This document shows, one piece after another, positions 1 through 9,190 of a DNA stretch of 64,000 bases. The DNA is from Levilactobacillus lanxiensis (lineage in GTDB: Bacteria; Bacillota; Bacilli; Lactobacillales; Lactobacillaceae). Below the pieces are notes generated by a model, which was given only the letters and a program-made list of their open reading frames with translations, made no database searches and was not told where the DNA came from. Where the stretch lies: positions 62,001 through 126,000 of the forward strand of contig NZ_BOLN01000006.1 of NCBI RefSeq assembly GCF_016861655.1, written 5' to 3'. The stretch's first letter is position 1. Each line of letters opens with the position of its first letter. Position numbers and translations under genes: made by a program.

Positions 1-48
1 TGGTACCGTGCATACCTGCGCCCTTGTCTATTGACAGGGGCGTTTTTT
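1..48 (+). promoter_or_regulatory. 3' end of T-box leader of hisS-aspS (cut by window edge)
   Basis: The window opens with TGGTACCGTG, the distal part of the T-box that pairs with the acceptor end of uncharged tRNA. It is followed by a GC-rich hairpin (19-42, CGCCCTTGTC paired with GACAGGGGCG) and a T run (43-48). This is the classical T-box antiterminator/terminator arrangement and implies that hisS-aspS is induced when a tRNA, most likely tRNA-His, is uncharged. Stem I and the specifier codon lie outside the window, so the tRNA identity is inferred from the first gene. Confidence 0.85.
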
Positions 49-80
49 ATTTTCTGTGGGTGCAGGAAGGGAGAATGCTC

Positions 81-1376
81 ATGCGTTATCAACGACCAAA
101 GGGAACGGCGGACATCTTACCAGGAGACTCAGAAACCTGGCAGTTCGTCGAGGCCACCGCGCGCCAGTTGTTTGCTAATTACCGCTTCAAAGAAATTCGG
201 ACGCCAATGTTTGAAAACTTTGAAGTCTTTTCACGGACTTCCGGGGATACCTCGGACATCGTGACCAAGGAAATGTATGACTTTAAGGATAAGGGGGATC
301 GGCACCTATCCTTGCGGCCAGAAGGAACGGCCGGTGTGGTTCGGGCATTTGTTGAAAATAAACTTTACGGCCCCGAAACGCAAAAGCCTTACAAGGTCTA
401 CTACATGGGCCCGATGTTCCGTTACGAACGGCCCCAATCAGGTCGGCAACGGCAATTCCACCAAATCGGGGTGGAAGCCTTCGGTAGTGACGCGCCCGAA
501 CTGGACGTCGAAGTCATTGCTTTAGGGATGAACCTGCTGAGTAAGCTGGGTCTGAGCCACTTACGGTTAGCCTTAAACACGTTGGGTGACAAGCCTAGCC
601 GAGACGCTTACCGTCAAGCTCTGATTGACTTCTTGGAGCCTCACTTTGATGAATTGAGTGACGACTCCAAGGTCCGCTTACACAAGAACCCACTGCGGGT
701 TCTCGACAGCAAGGACAAGCACGACCAAGAAATCGTGGCCGACGCACCGTCTATCCTCGACTTCCTGACGCCGGAAGCCACGGCCCACTTTGACCAAGTC
801 AAGGCGAGCCTGGACGCTTTAGGCATCGACTACGACGTTGATGCCACCATGGTTCGGGGGTTGGATTACTACAACCACACCATCTTTGAAATCATGGCCG
901 ATTCACCAGCCTTAGGTGAAGGTTACACGACCGTCTTGGCCGGTGGCCGGTACAACGGGTTGGTCGCTGAGTTGGGTGGCCCTGAGATGTCCGGTGTCGG
1001 CTTTGGTCTGGGTGTTGAACGCCTGGTCTTACTGATGCAGGCCGAAAAGGTTGCCATTCCAAATGATCACCCCTTAGACGTTTACGTCGTGGGTATCGGT
1101 GACCAGACGTCCTTAGAGACGTTGAAATTGGTTCAGGCCATCCGTGCCGCTGGGTTGACCGCTGATCGCGATTACCTGAGCCGCAAGCCTAAGGCCCAGT
1201 TCAAGACGGCTAACCGATTGGATGCCGCCTACACCTTGACCATTGGGGATCAGGAATTAGCCGATCAAACGGCCAACCTGAAGTCCATGGCAACGGGTGA
1301 AGAAATCAGCGTGCCATTAGCTGACATTTATCAAGATTTTCAAAACGTCGTGGCAACCAAGTTCACGGCAAAATAA
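81..1376 (+). CDS. hisS: Histidine--tRNA ligase
   Basis: Class II aminoacyl-tRNA synthetase that charges tRNA-His in the cytoplasm. The 431-residue product starts [15 protein letters not shown], the usual start of bacterial HisRS. It has motif 2 around [17 protein letters not shown] and the histidine-binding [10 protein letters not shown] box near residue 255-265, followed by the C-terminal anticodon-binding domain. I chose the ATG at 81 because AAGGGAG at 68-74 is well spaced; the open frame extends upstream through the terminator hairpin and an ATG at 75 sits too close to the ribosome site. It lies 13 nt before aspS and forms a two-gene operon with it, under the T-box ending at 48. Confidence 0.97.
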   Translation: MRYQRPKGTADILPGDSETWQFVEATARQLFANYRFKEIRTPMFENFEVFSRTSGDTSDIVTKEMYDFKDKGDRHLSLRPEGTAGVVRAFVENKLYGPETQKPYKVYYMGPMFRYERPQSGRQRQFHQIGVEAFGSDAPELDVEVIALGMNLLSKLGLSHLRLALNTLGDKPSRDAYRQALIDFLEPHFDELSDDSKVRLHKNPLRVLDSKDKHDQEIVADAPSILDFLTPEATAHFDQVKASLDALGIDYDVDATMVRGLDYYNHTIFEIMADSPALGEGYTTVLAGGRYNGLVAELGGPEMSGVGFGLGVERLVLLMQAEKVAIPNDHPLDVYVVGIGDQTSLETLKLVQAIRAAGLTADRDYLSRKPKAQFKTANRLDAAYTLTIGDQELADQTANLKSMATGEEISVPLADIYQDFQNVVATKFTAK

Positions 1377-1389
1377 AAGAGGGAAAGAC

Positions 1390-3189
1390 ATGGAAAAGAA
1401 TTTGAAACGCACCACGTATGCCGGTTTAGTCGACGAACAATACCTCGACCAAACCGTTGTCTTAAAGGGTTGGGTGCAAAAGCGCCGGAACCTGGGTGGC
1501 CTGATCTTTATCGATCTGCGCGACCGTGAAGGCATTGTGCAATTGGTCTTCAGTGAAGAATACGACAAGGACTCTTTGGAAGTCGCTGAACATTTACGGA
1601 GCGAATACGTCATCGAAGTGCAAGGTCAAGTCGTTGCACGGACGCCTAAAGAAGTTAACCCCGACATGAAGACGGGGAAGGTTGAAGTCCGGGTCACTGT
1701 CATCAACCTCCTGAACAAGTCCAAAGAATTGCCATTTGAAATCAAGGATGGCGTGAACGCCTCTGACGATTTGCGGTTACAGTACCGTTACCTGGACTTA
1801 CGTCGGCCAGAAATGCAAAAGGGCCTGTTACTGCGGAACCGGATCGTCCAATCCGTCCACAGCTACTTCGATCAAAACGGTTTCATCGACATCGAAACGC
1901 CAGATTTGACCAAGTCCACGCCAGAAGGGGCCCGGGACTACCTGGTGCCTTCACGGATCTACCCAGGTCACTTCTACGCCTTGCCACAATCTCCACAATT
2001 GTTTAAGCAATTGCTGATGGGTTCTGGCTTTGACCGTTACTACCAAATTGCCCGTTGCTTCCGTGACGAAGATTTGCGTGGGGACCGTCAACCTGAATTT
2101 ACCCAGATTGACTTGGAAACGTCCTTCTTAACGGCCGAAGAAATCCAAGACCTGACTGAAGGCCTGATTGCCAAAGTTATGAAGGATACGTTAAACGTTG
2201 ACGTCAAGCTGCCATTCGAACGGATGGACTGGGACGATTCCATGGCGCGCTTTGGGACCGACCAACCCGACGTGCGTTTCGGGATGGAATTAAAGGACCT
2301 GTCTGCCATCATGGCCAACACCGACTTTAAGGTCTTCTCTGGTGCCGTTGCTGACGGCGGCCAAGTTAAGGCTATCGCCGTTCCGGGTGGTGCTGACAAG
2401 TACAGCCGGAAGGACATTGACAAGTACGGCCAATACATCGAACGCTTCGGCGCTAAGGGCTTGGCTTGGATGAAGGTTACCGACGACGGCTTCAGCGGTC
2501 CTATCGCGAAGTTCTTCAAGGAAGGCGACTGGTTCAAGCAGATTACCGAAGCCACCGGCGCCAAGAGTGGCGACCTGTTGCTGTTCGCTGCTGACTCCAA
2601 GCGCGTGGTTGCCCAAACGTTGGGTTACCTGCGGGTCGCTATCGCCAAGGAACAAGACATGATTGACCAAAACAAGTGGGCCTTCCTCTGGATTGTCAAC
2701 TGGCCATTGTTTGACTACGATGTCGACTTGAAGCGGTGGGTTCCTGCCCATCACCCATTCACGATGCCTGCTGAAGGGGATGCGCACTACCTGAACGACG
2801 GCGAAGACCCACACAAGGCCTACGCCCAAAGTTACGACATCATCTTAAACGGTTTGGAATTAGGTGGGGGCTCCATCCGGATCCACACCCGTGAACTCCA
2901 AATGAAGATGTTGAAGGCCTTAGGCTTTACGCCAGAACGTGCTGAAAAGCAATTTGGCTTCTTACTAAAGGCCTTGGATTACGGGTTCCCGCCTCATGGT
3001 GGTCTGGCCATTGGGTTGGATCGGTTTGCCCGCTTGCTGGCTAAGCGTGACAACATCCGCGACGTGATTGCCTTCCCTAAGAACTCGAAGGCCACGGAAC
3101 CAATGACCGAAGCCCCATCCGTGGTTGCTGACAAGCAATTGCTGGACCTGGACTTACTCGTCGCCAAAAAGGACGAAACGGAAGAATAA
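1390..3189 (+). CDS. aspS: Aspartate--tRNA ligase
   Basis: Class II synthetase of 599 residues, the usual length for bacterial-type AspRS with the GAD insertion domain. Visible parts in order are an N-terminal OB-fold anticodon-binding domain (about 1-110), motif 2 with [20 protein letters not shown], the bacterial insertion domain (about 290-420), and motif 3 with [13 protein letters not shown] near the C terminus. GAGGGAAAGAC precedes the ATG. It follows hisS with 13 nt between and should share the T-box control. No intrinsic terminator directly follows; the first good one is at 3469-3512, beyond repeat copy A, so the transcript probably carries that structured element in its 3' end. Confidence 0.97.
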   Translation: MEKNLKRTTYAGLVDEQYLDQTVVLKGWVQKRRNLGGLIFIDLRDREGIVQLVFSEEYDKDSLEVAEHLRSEYVIEVQGQVVARTPKEVNPDMKTGKVEVRVTVINLLNKSKELPFEIKDGVNASDDLRLQYRYLDLRRPEMQKGLLLRNRIVQSVHSYFDQNGFIDIETPDLTKSTPEGARDYLVPSRIYPGHFYALPQSPQLFKQLLMGSGFDRYYQIARCFRDEDLRGDRQPEFTQIDLETSFLTAEEIQDLTEGLIAKVMKDTLNVDVKLPFERMDWDDSMARFGTDQPDVRFGMELKDLSAIMANTDFKVFSGAVADGGQVKAIAVPGGADKYSRKDIDKYGQYIERFGAKGLAWMKVTDDGFSGPIAKFFKEGDWFKQITEATGAKSGDLLLFAADSKRVVAQTLGYLRVAIAKEQDMIDQNKWAFLWIVNWPLFDYDVDLKRWVPAHHPFTMPAEGDAHYLNDGEDPHKAYAQSYDIILNGLELGGGSIRIHTRELQMKMLKALGFTPERAEKQFGFLLKALDYGFPPHGGLAIGLDRFARLLAKRDNIRDVIAFPKNSKATEPMTEAPSVVADKQLLDLDLLVAKKDETEE

Positions 3190-3196
3190 GCAATTC

Positions 3197-3390
3197 GCGG
3201 ATAGTCGCCTGCGACAGCTAGGCATTCCGCCTGTGGGGTCCACCCGAAGCCAAAAAGCGGTCTTCGGGTTCGACTTGAAGCCTGACTCAAACCGTCAGTC
3301 TCCAAGATCGACCAGTCACGTAAGCCGGCACAAAACGCCGACTAACGTGACACGCACAGGTCTCCATGCCTAGCCGTCTCCGGCTATCGC
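3197..3390 (-). repeat. Structured intergenic repeat, copy A
   Basis: Member of a family seen eight times here. Read on the minus strand, the ends pair as a long imperfect stem (GGCTAGGCAT with ATGCCTAGC) around an inner CTGTG/CCACAG pairing. Inside are a GTCACGT...ACGTGAC hairpin, a CTTGGAGACT...GGCTTCAAG hairpin, and a CCCGAAG...CTTCGGG hairpin whose loop holds CCGCTTTTT. The core matches the other copies in reverse orientation. It lies in the 3' region of aspS, so the aspS transcript would carry the complement of the element. Confidence 0.75.
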
Positions 3391-3468
3391 AAATGGCTTA
3401 AGCTTCGGTTAGCTTGGTGGGAGTCATCTGTTTGATTTCTGCCGAATCTAAACAAATATAGTTTATAC

Positions 3469-3512
3469 GGGACTCATCCTTACCTTTATGGTAGGTGGTG
3501 AGTCCTTTTTTT
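3469..3512 (+). terminator. Rho-independent terminator of the hisS-aspS operon
   Basis: GGACTCATCCTTACC pairs with GGTAGGTGGTGAGTCC over a short loop and is followed by seven T. It lies 280 nt after the aspS stop, with repeat copy A between. Confidence 0.85.
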
Positions 3513-3730
3513 GTGATTAGGTTTGGGGTATTGCAAGTAATTTTAGAAAGATTAATTATGTAGTTAAATTATAGAAGGGATGTCTAACAGAAAGGGAATA
3601 CAGTGGTTTAACCCATTGTCGAAATAAATAATTCCTGTTAATAATCAGAGATAGACCAAGTCGGGTCAGCACTGTGCAGTCTTAGTGGCAGATGAATAGC
3701 AAACGCTGGCAGAAAATTAGTGGCAAGTCT
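3513..3730. other. AT-rich spacer with a truncated repeat remnant
   Basis: No gene is supported here. Bases 3631-3660 (TTCCTGTTAATAATCAGAG, then ATAGACCAAG) resemble the 5' flank and start of repeat copies C and D. They are followed by GGTCAGCACTGTGCAG, which resembles the flank of copy D. This looks like the broken 5' end of one element just ahead of the complete copy B. Confidence 0.35.
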
Positions 3731-3921
3731 GAGTGACCAGAGGCGGATCAAGGTGACCAGCTGTGTCGGTGTTGTTGGCTGGGGTCCTTTCCCAGCCTAG
3801 AACACGGGACGACCTTGGAAACTCACGTCCTTCAGTGAGGTTTCAAGTCGAGGTGGAAGACCGCTTCTCAGGCTGGAACCGGGCCCCACAGCAGGGCATC
3901 TTGAATCCGCCGCCGGGAACG
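3731..3921 (+). repeat. Structured intergenic repeat, copy B
   Basis: Starts GAGTGACCAGAGG and ends CCGCCGGGAACG. The outer stem pairs GGCGGATCAAGGTG with CATCTTGAATCCGCC. The second stem pairs CAGCTGTG with CCCACAGC. Hairpins inside are GGCTGGG...CCCAGCC, CGACCTTGGAAACTCAC...GTGAGGTTTCAAGTCG, and a CCGCTTCTCA loop. It lies between the aspS terminator and msrA, with no T run after it. Confidence 0.8.
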
Positions 3922-4013
3922 TGAAGCTTCGCTAACTAATTTTTCAGGCCAAGGGGAGTTGACCCATTGATGAAAAAGCGGTGTAATTGATAACATTAGA
4001 AAATGGAGTGATT

Positions 4014-4544
4014 ATGATGAGTGAAATTGAAACGGCAACATTTGCTGGCGGCTGTTTTTGGTGCATGGTCCGGCCGTTTGATACCTTCCCAGGAATTCAA
4101 AAAGTGCTGTCCGGCTACACCGGTGGAACCGTTGCCAACCCGACCTATGAGCAGGTGAAGAGCCAAACGACCGGGCACACCGAGGCCGTGAAAATTTGGT
4201 TTGATCCCAGCGTGGTGAGCTATCGGCAGCTGGTTGAGTTGTATTGGCAACAAACTGATCCTACCGATGATGCGGGGCAATTTCAGGACCGCGGTAGTAA
4301 TTACCGGCCCGTCATCTTCGTCAACAGTGCGGAGCAGGCGCAAATTGCGCGCGATTCCCGGGATGCCTTGCAACAACGTGAACAGTTCGACAAGCCTATT
4401 GTGACGCAGATTCAGGTCGTTCAACCCTTCTATCCAGCGGAAGAACGTCACCAACAATTCTATCAGAAGAATCCGGAACGCATGGCGCAAGAAGAAGCCG
4501 GCGGTCGTGAAGCATTTATCAAACAACACTGGCAAGAAGATTAG
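4014..4544 (+). CDS. msrA: Peptide-methionine (S)-S-oxide reductase
   Basis: Repairs methionine-S-sulfoxide in proteins, using thioredoxin as reductant in the cytoplasm. The 176-residue product carries the catalytic GGCFWC box near its N terminus followed by the typical GYTGG and TGHTEAVKI segments, and the length is normal for a single-domain MsrA. The reading frame stays open to 3987, but GGAG at 4005-4008 supports the paired ATGs at 4014/4017; either could be the true start. No msrB partner is adjacent. It stands alone between repeat copy B and the YitT-family gene, so it is probably its own transcription unit. Confidence 0.93.
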   Translation: MMSEIETATFAGGCFWCMVRPFDTFPGIQKVLSGYTGGTVANPTYEQVKSQTTGHTEAVKIWFDPSVVSYRQLVELYWQQTDPTDDAGQFQDRGSNYRPVIFVNSAEQAQIARDSRDALQQREQFDKPIVTQIQVVQPFYPAEERHQQFYQKNPERMAQEEAGGREAFIKQHWQED

Positions 4545-4590
4545 AAGTCGCTAAAAGCTGGCTTTTGCCGTGGCCGGAACGCTAATTAAA

Positions 4591-4599
4591 TGCTATACT
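4591..4599 (+). promoter_or_regulatory. Extended -10 element upstream of the yitT-family gene
   Basis: TGCTATACT fits an extended -10 (TGn plus TATACT). The possible -35 at 17 bp (TGGCCG) is poor, so the call rests on the extended -10. Confidence 0.4.
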
Positions 4600-4654
4600 A
4601 AGCCGAGCATAGTGTGAAGTATGACAAAAAATAAGCGAGGTCGAGTATTAAATC

Positions 4655-5530
4655 ATGGATGATGTGCAGCAGTTGTTTAAACGGCATACCTATACGGCCA
4701 AGTTCTCCGTCGCGTTCTTCTACGGGGTTCTGGTGTCGATTGCGGTGAACTTTTTCTGGACGCCGGGACATATTTATTCTTCCGGGGTTACCGGGTTAGC
4801 GCAGTTAGTCAACAGTTTAACGGCGGGGTTGGGGGCGTTTCACATTACGACGGCCCTCGGGCTGTTTCTGATCAACATTCCCATGTTTTTCCTAGCTTGG
4901 AAACAAATTGGTAAGTCTTTTACGGTCTTTACGTTCATTTGTGTCCTGTTCGCGTCCGTGATGATCCGGGTCATCCAACCGGTCCATTTGACCAGTGATC
5001 CCATCATCTGTGCCATTTTTGGTGGGGCCGTCAATGGATTTGGGACCGGATTTGCCTTGAAAAATGGGATCTCAACCGGTGGGTTAGATATCATCGGTAT
5101 CGTGCTTCGACGCAAGACGGGTCGCAGCATGGGGACCATTAACATTGCCTTTAACAGTTTGATCGTCATCAGTGCCGGCTTCGTTTACGGCTGGCCATAC
5201 GCGCTGTATTCTGCGCTTGGGCTGTTCGTGAACGCCAAGGTCATTGACATGACATTTACCCGTCAACAGCGGATGCAGGTCATGGTCATTACCGACCGAC
5301 CCAAGACGGTGATCGATAGTATTCAAAACCACATGCGGCGGGGAATTACGATTGTCCACGGCGCTGAAGGGGCCTATCGTCACGACGAAAAGACTATTTT
5401 GTTCACGGTCATTACCCGTTACGAAATGGATGCACTGGAAACGGCAATGGAAGAAGCCGATCCAAAGGCCTTCGTCAGTATCTCAGATACGGTCAAGGTG
5501 TTGGGACACTTCTACGAGCCTAAGTGGTAA
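4655..5530 (+). CDS. YitT family membrane protein (DUF161 plus DUF2179)
   Basis: Predicted integral membrane protein of 291 residues. About five hydrophobic segments lie between residues 15 and 190, including AVNFFWTPGHIYSSGVTGLA and GLDIIGIVLRR, which are hallmarks of the family. A soluble C-terminal domain of about 80 residues (from QVMVITDRP) corresponds to DUF2179. The biochemical role of the family is not settled, and I infer none beyond membrane location. The ATG at 4655 is the first in frame with the conserved N terminus; the ribosome site (GCGAGGTCGAG) is weak. A terminator follows at 5541, so the gene is monocistronic. Confidence 0.88.
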   Translation: MDDVQQLFKRHTYTAKFSVAFFYGVLVSIAVNFFWTPGHIYSSGVTGLAQLVNSLTAGLGAFHITTALGLFLINIPMFFLAWKQIGKSFTVFTFICVLFASVMIRVIQPVHLTSDPIICAIFGGAVNGFGTGFALKNGISTGGLDIIGIVLRRKTGRSMGTINIAFNSLIVISAGFVYGWPYALYSALGLFVNAKVIDMTFTRQQRMQVMVITDRPKTVIDSIQNHMRRGITIVHGAEGAYRHDEKTILFTVITRYEMDALETAMEEADPKAFVSISDTVKVLGHFYEPKW

Positions 5531-5540
5531 AACTTATGGA

Positions 5541-5569
5541 AAGTCTGGACGAGGGTCCGGGCTTTTTTT
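5541..5569 (+). terminator. Terminator of the yitT-family gene
   Basis: AAGTCTGGAC pairs with GTCCGGGCTT over a GAGG loop, followed by seven T. Confidence 0.9.
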
Positions 5570-5669
5570 AATTCGTCCGTGTAATTTTTTGGAAATGGTC
5601 GCGGGTTACGAGAGTAAGGACTATGTAAATAAAGGTAGGCAAACCAGCTGGCTGATAAAAATAATTTCT

Positions 5670-5834
5670 GTCAGTGACCAGAGATGGGCCAAGGTGGCCA
5701 GCTGTGTCGGTGATGTTAGACTGAGAGTTTCTTCTCGGACTTACAGCACGGGGCTCAAAGGCGAGGCGAAGGACCGCTCCTCAGGCCGGAGCCGTTCCCC
5801 ACAGCAGGCCACCTTGAGCCCACCGCCGGGAACG
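5670..5834 (+). repeat. Structured intergenic repeat, copy C
   Basis: Starts GTCAGTGACCAGAG and ends CCGCCGGGAACG. The outer stem pairs GATGGGCCAAGGTGGCC with GGCCACCTTGAGCCCACC. The AGCTGTG/CCCACAGC inner pairing and the CCGCTCCTCAGG loop are kept. It lies between the YitT terminator and the teichoic acid gene promoter. Confidence 0.8.
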
Positions 5835-5916
5835 AAGGCGCAGTCACCATTTTTAACAGTCGGAGGGGTTAAAGTATTAAAGGTTCGTAAAATTCTCTAG
5901 GTTATCCCAGTAGATG

Positions 5917-5925
5917 TGGTATAAT
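5917..5925 (+). promoter_or_regulatory. Extended -10 promoter of the teichoic acid gene group
   Basis: TGGTATAAT is a perfect extended -10. The -35 position (CTAGGT at 17 bp) is weak, as is usual when TGn is present. It lies 46 nt before the GTG start at 5971. Confidence 0.6.
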
Positions 5926-5970
5926 TCTCGGTGTTATGGACAGCGAAATCTAGTGATATTGGTGATTAAC

Positions 5971-7119
5971 GTGAAAGAGATTTATTTATGGTTAGTACGA
6001 CTGATGTCGCTACTCTGGTCGGGGCGACGGCAACGTGACGTGGTCTACCTGATGAGTTTCGGTGACAACGTCCCGTTTATCAAGGCGCTAGCGGCGGGTA
6101 TGCCGGCTGACCGGCAACTGTTGGTCTTTTATCGACCCAGTTGTCAGGCGGCCGCAGACGAGCTGGCAGCGACGGGTATCACGGTTCGACCGTTTACGGA
6201 CGGCCTAGGCTTTGTATTCACTGGCATTAGCCAGGTGATGCGGGCCCGGGTGTTGTTTTGCGACAACTATTACGCCTTCTTAGGCGGTTTGCGGCATCCC
6301 CGGCGCATGCGCATCGTTCAGATGTGGCACGCCGCGGGGGCTGTGAAGCGCTTTGGGTGGGATGATCCCACCACGGCGGACCGTTCGGCCAGTGATCAGC
6401 GCCGCTTTCAAGCGGTCTACGATCAATTCGACGAGTACGTGGTCGGGGCACCGGCCATGGGACAGGTGTTTGCGAGCAGCTATCGGGCACCGCTGGACCG
6501 GATGCAGGTCCTGGGGTATCCCCGGTCTGATCGTTTACAAGACGCCAACTGGGTGGCACAGACCCAGCAGCGGGTTTGGCAAGAATTGCCAGCCTTAAAG
6601 GGGCACCGCGTGATCTTGTATGCACCAACTTACCGGGAGGGCGTGACCTTCACACCACCCAAAGGGTTAGCCCAAGCGCTACGGCGTGATCCGGATGCCC
6701 GGGTCGTGCTCAGGTTACATCCGGCGTTGGCAACCAAAGCGGAAGACTTCCAGCGACAATTGGGTGCGCAGGGGGTCGACGCGGCGGGCTTGTCCACGGC
6801 GGAACTGTTAACGGTGACCGAAACGTTGGTCACGGATTATTCATCGGTGGCGTTTGACTACAGTTTGTTGGCCAACGCCCACAGCTTACTGTTTTACCTA
6901 TTTGATTTACCAGCCTACCAGCAGGATCCGGGTGTGCAACCGGACTTGCTGGACTGGCTACCGGGCCCGGCCTTAACGACCAACGCTCAACTGGCAGCGG
7001 CCATCCAAGCGGATGCCGCTACCGAGCTTACCCAATTCAATCAACATTGGAATAGTGCCAACGACGGCCACGCGACTGAACGTGTGGTTGCCCGTTACGT
7101 CGCGCTATTATCCGATTAA
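5971..7119 (+). CDS. CDP-glycerol glycerophosphotransferase family protein (TagB/TarB-like)
   Basis: Predicted peripheral membrane enzyme of 382 residues that transfers glycerol phosphate from CDP-glycerol during wall teichoic acid assembly. Family signatures are WHAAGAVKRFG at 119-129 and DYSSVAFDY from residue 289. The product is short, like the primase type that adds the first glycerol phosphate, and has an amphipathic N terminus (YLWLVRLMSLLW). The start is GTG at 5971, served by GGTGAT at 5961-5966; the frame is open further upstream but without a ribosome site. It is the first gene of a unit with the TagG-like permease and a second transferase. TagB-type activity rather than polymerase is inference from length. 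Confidence 0.82.
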   Translation: MKEIYLWLVRLMSLLWSGRRQRDVVYLMSFGDNVPFIKALAAGMPADRQLLVFYRPSCQAAADELAATGITVRPFTDGLGFVFTGISQVMRARVLFCDNYYAFLGGLRHPRRMRIVQMWHAAGAVKRFGWDDPTTADRSASDQRRFQAVYDQFDEYVVGAPAMGQVFASSYRAPLDRMQVLGYPRSDRLQDANWVAQTQQRVWQELPALKGHRVILYAPTYREGVTFTPPKGLAQALRRDPDARVVLRLHPALATKAEDFQRQLGAQGVDAAGLSTAELLTVTETLVTDYSSVAFDYSLLANAHSLLFYLFDLPAYQQDPGVQPDLLDWLPGPALTTNAQLAAAIQADAATELTQFNQHWNSANDGHATERVVARYVALLSD

Positions 7120-7139
7120 AGTTAAAGGAGTGCAGTGCC

Positions 7140-7949
7140 TTGAAAGAGGTCATGACCTTATTTAAAGAACAATTCTCGAGTATCGGAATTATTTTCCGAA
7201 TTTCTCGCTACGAGGATCAAGCAAGTTATCAGAGTCACTACTTAGGTTTAGCCTGGGAATACTTATACCCGTTGATTCAAATCGCTATTTACTGGTTAGT
7301 CTTCGGGGTTGGGTTGAAGCATGGCCAACCGTTAAATGGGGTCGGTTACCTCCCTTGGATGGTTATCGGAATCACGCCATGGTTCTTCATGAACCGGGCC
7401 ACGTTGGACGCTTCTAAGAGTATCTACCAACGGGTCAATATGGTGGCCAAGATGAAGTTCCCAGTGTCCGCACTGCCAACGATCAAGGTCGTCAGCAACT
7501 TGAGTTCCTTCTGGACCATGATGGTCTTCTCCATCTTTATTGGCCTGTTAAATGGGGTCTACCCAAGTGTTTCTTGGTTCCAATGGATCTACTACTTCTT
7601 CGCCATGATTTGCTTGCTGGTTGCCTTAGGGGTTCTGAACTCCTGCATTAGCTTGCTGGTCCGGGATTACCACATCCTGTTACAATCCGTGATGCGGATG
7701 TTATTCTACGTGTCTGGCGTGCTGTTCAACTTCGTTACCACGTCATTCCCAGCACCATTCGTCCACTTATTGGAACTGAACCCGTACTATTACATTGTTA
7801 ATGGGTTCCGGGAATCCTTTATCGGGACCGGTTGGTTCTGGCAACACCCAATGTTGAGCTTGGAATTCTGGTTATTCGTCATCTTCGTTCTGTTGATTGG
7901 CTCTCACTTGCACTACAAGTTCCGGTCACGGTTCGTCGACTTAATTTAA
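7140..7949 (+). CDS. tagG: ABC-2 type permease, teichoic acid/polysaccharide exporter (TagG-like)
   Basis: Membrane component of the exporter that flips finished teichoic acid across the cytoplasmic membrane. The 269-residue protein shows about six hydrophobic spans, the N-terminal amphipathic stretch, LGLAWEYLYPLIQI, and the LNPYYYIVNGFRESF segment typical of TagG/Wzm-type ABC-2 permeases. The start is TTG at 7140, 9 nt after AAAGGAG; ATG at 7152 is an alternative. It is flanked on both sides by CDP-glycerol transferases. No cognate ATPase (TagH) is in the window, so it must be encoded elsewhere. Confidence 0.87.
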   Translation: MKEVMTLFKEQFSSIGIIFRISRYEDQASYQSHYLGLAWEYLYPLIQIAIYWLVFGVGLKHGQPLNGVGYLPWMVIGITPWFFMNRATLDASKSIYQRVNMVAKMKFPVSALPTIKVVSNLSSFWTMMVFSIFIGLLNGVYPSVSWFQWIYYFFAMICLLVALGVLNSCISLLVRDYHILLQSVMRMLFYVSGVLFNFVTTSFPAPFVHLLELNPYYYIVNGFRESFIGTGWFWQHPMLSLEFWLFVIFVLLIGSHLHYKFRSRFVDLI

Positions 7950-7969
7950 TTTGAAAGGAGCAACCTCAA

Positions 7970-9190
7970 ATGGCTAAAGGTTCACACGAATTCGTCCAGT
8001 CATTGAAGCTCGTTGCTCGCTATGGGCTCATCGTCTTGAACGGTGGGCTTATTTGTTTACCCATCAAGCGGCGACAAGTGATTTTTGAAAGTTTTAACGG
8101 CAAGGATATCAACGACAATCCGGCAGCGATTTACCGCGAATTAGTTAAGGAACACCCCGACTATGCACACACGGCTTACTTTAGCGTCAAGCCTCGAGAA
8201 TTCGCGGGCCTGCATGCAAAATACCCGGAGATCAATTTGGTCAAGCGTTTCACGCCGCGGTGGGTCACTCTGATGGCGCGGGCAGAGTTTTGGGTGCTGA
8301 ATTCACGGTTACCCAACTGGTGGCACCAGAACCGCCGCACGACCGTCATTCAGACCTGGCACGGGACCCCGCTGAAAAAGTTGGGCGCAGACATTGCCCA
8401 CGTGGCGATTCCCGGGACCAGCACGGCGGACTACCACCACGAATTTATCACGGCGGCGCATCGCTGGAATTATTTGATTGCGCCGAACCAGTATTCACAG
8501 GATATTTTCAAATCGGCCTTCGGGTTTAAAAACCAGTTTTTGTCGATTGGGTACCCCCGAAACGATGTGCTCTACACAACGAGCCAAGATGAGGTGTTCG
8601 CCCTGAAACAACGTCTGTTGGGCGCCGTGAACGGGCCCGTCGTGACCTATGCACCAACCTGGCGCGATGACATGGCGGTACGGCCGGGCGTCTATCGCTT
8701 TGACCTGCCATTTGATCTGGGCGAGTTCTTCAACCACGTACCAGCGGGAACGCACCTGATCATTCGGCCCCATTATTTGGTCAAGGACGCCATCGATATC
8801 CACGGTTATGAAGACCGGGTAACCGTGTTGGCCGAGACCGATATTGCCCAGCTTTACCTGATTTCCGACCTCTTAATTACGGATTACTCCTCGGTCATGT
8901 TTGACTTCGCTAATTTGAAACGGCCGGAACTGTTCTTTGCCTATGACCTGGCGCATTACCGCGACCAGCTCCGCGGCTTTTACTTTGATTATGAACGGGA
9001 AATTCCGGGACCGCTGGTGACGACGGCTGCGGCTTTTTACCAGCAACTCGATGGTTGGCGGGAGACCGGCGCCTTTGCCGGCTATGAAGAACGCCAGGCC
9101 GCCTTTTACCACAAGTTTTGTGAGTGGGAAGATGGCACGGCCAGTCGCCGCGTCGTTGACGTCATCAGTCATGAAGGGAAGGGGCACTAA
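7970..9190 (+). CDS. CDP-glycerol:poly(glycerophosphate) glycerophosphotransferase family protein (TagF-like)
   Basis: Second glycerophosphotransferase of the group (406 residues). It probably extends or primes the polyglycerophosphate chain of wall teichoic acid at the inner membrane face. [10 protein letters not shown] lies at 130-139 and the CDP-glycerol-binding [10 protein letters not shown] box at about 304. It lacks the extra N-terminal module of long TagF polymerases, so primase versus polymerase cannot be told from sequence alone. GAAAGGAG sits 9 nt before the ATG at 7970. The stop overlaps the nfo start by one base (TAATG), so nfo is translationally coupled to it. Confidence 0.85.
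   Translation: MAKGSHEFVQSLKLVARYGLIVLNGGLICLPIKRRQVIFESFNGKDINDNPAAIYRELVKEHPDYAHTAYFSVKPREFAGLHAKYPEINLVKRFTPRWVTLMARAEFWVLNSRLPNWWHQNRRTTVIQTWHGTPLKKLGADIAHVAIPGTSTADYHHEFITAAHRWNYLIAPNQYSQDIFKSAFGFKNQFLSIGYPRNDVLYTTSQDEVFALKQRLLGAVNGPVVTYAPTWRDDMAVRPGVYRFDLPFDLGEFFNHVPAGTHLIIRPHYLVKDAIDIHGYEDRVTVLAETDIAQLYLISDLLITDYSSVMFDFANLKRPELFFAYDLAHYRDQLRGFYFDYEREIPGPLVTTAAAFYQQLDGWRETGAFAGYEERQAAFYHKFCEWEDGTASRRVVDVISHEGKGH

Noticed and set aside
24-80. Upstream-extended hisS start (TTG at 24)
   Set aside because: This start lies within the T-box terminator hairpin and lacks a ribosome site; ATG at 81 fits the family N terminus.
3125-3373. Open frame of 82 codons after aspS, and similar frames in other repeat copies
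   Set aside because: They read through the structured repeats; the conserved property there is base pairing, not codons.
5352-5900. Plus-strand open frame of 182 codons
   Set aside because: It starts inside the yitT-family gene in another frame, crosses its terminator and runs through repeat copy C.
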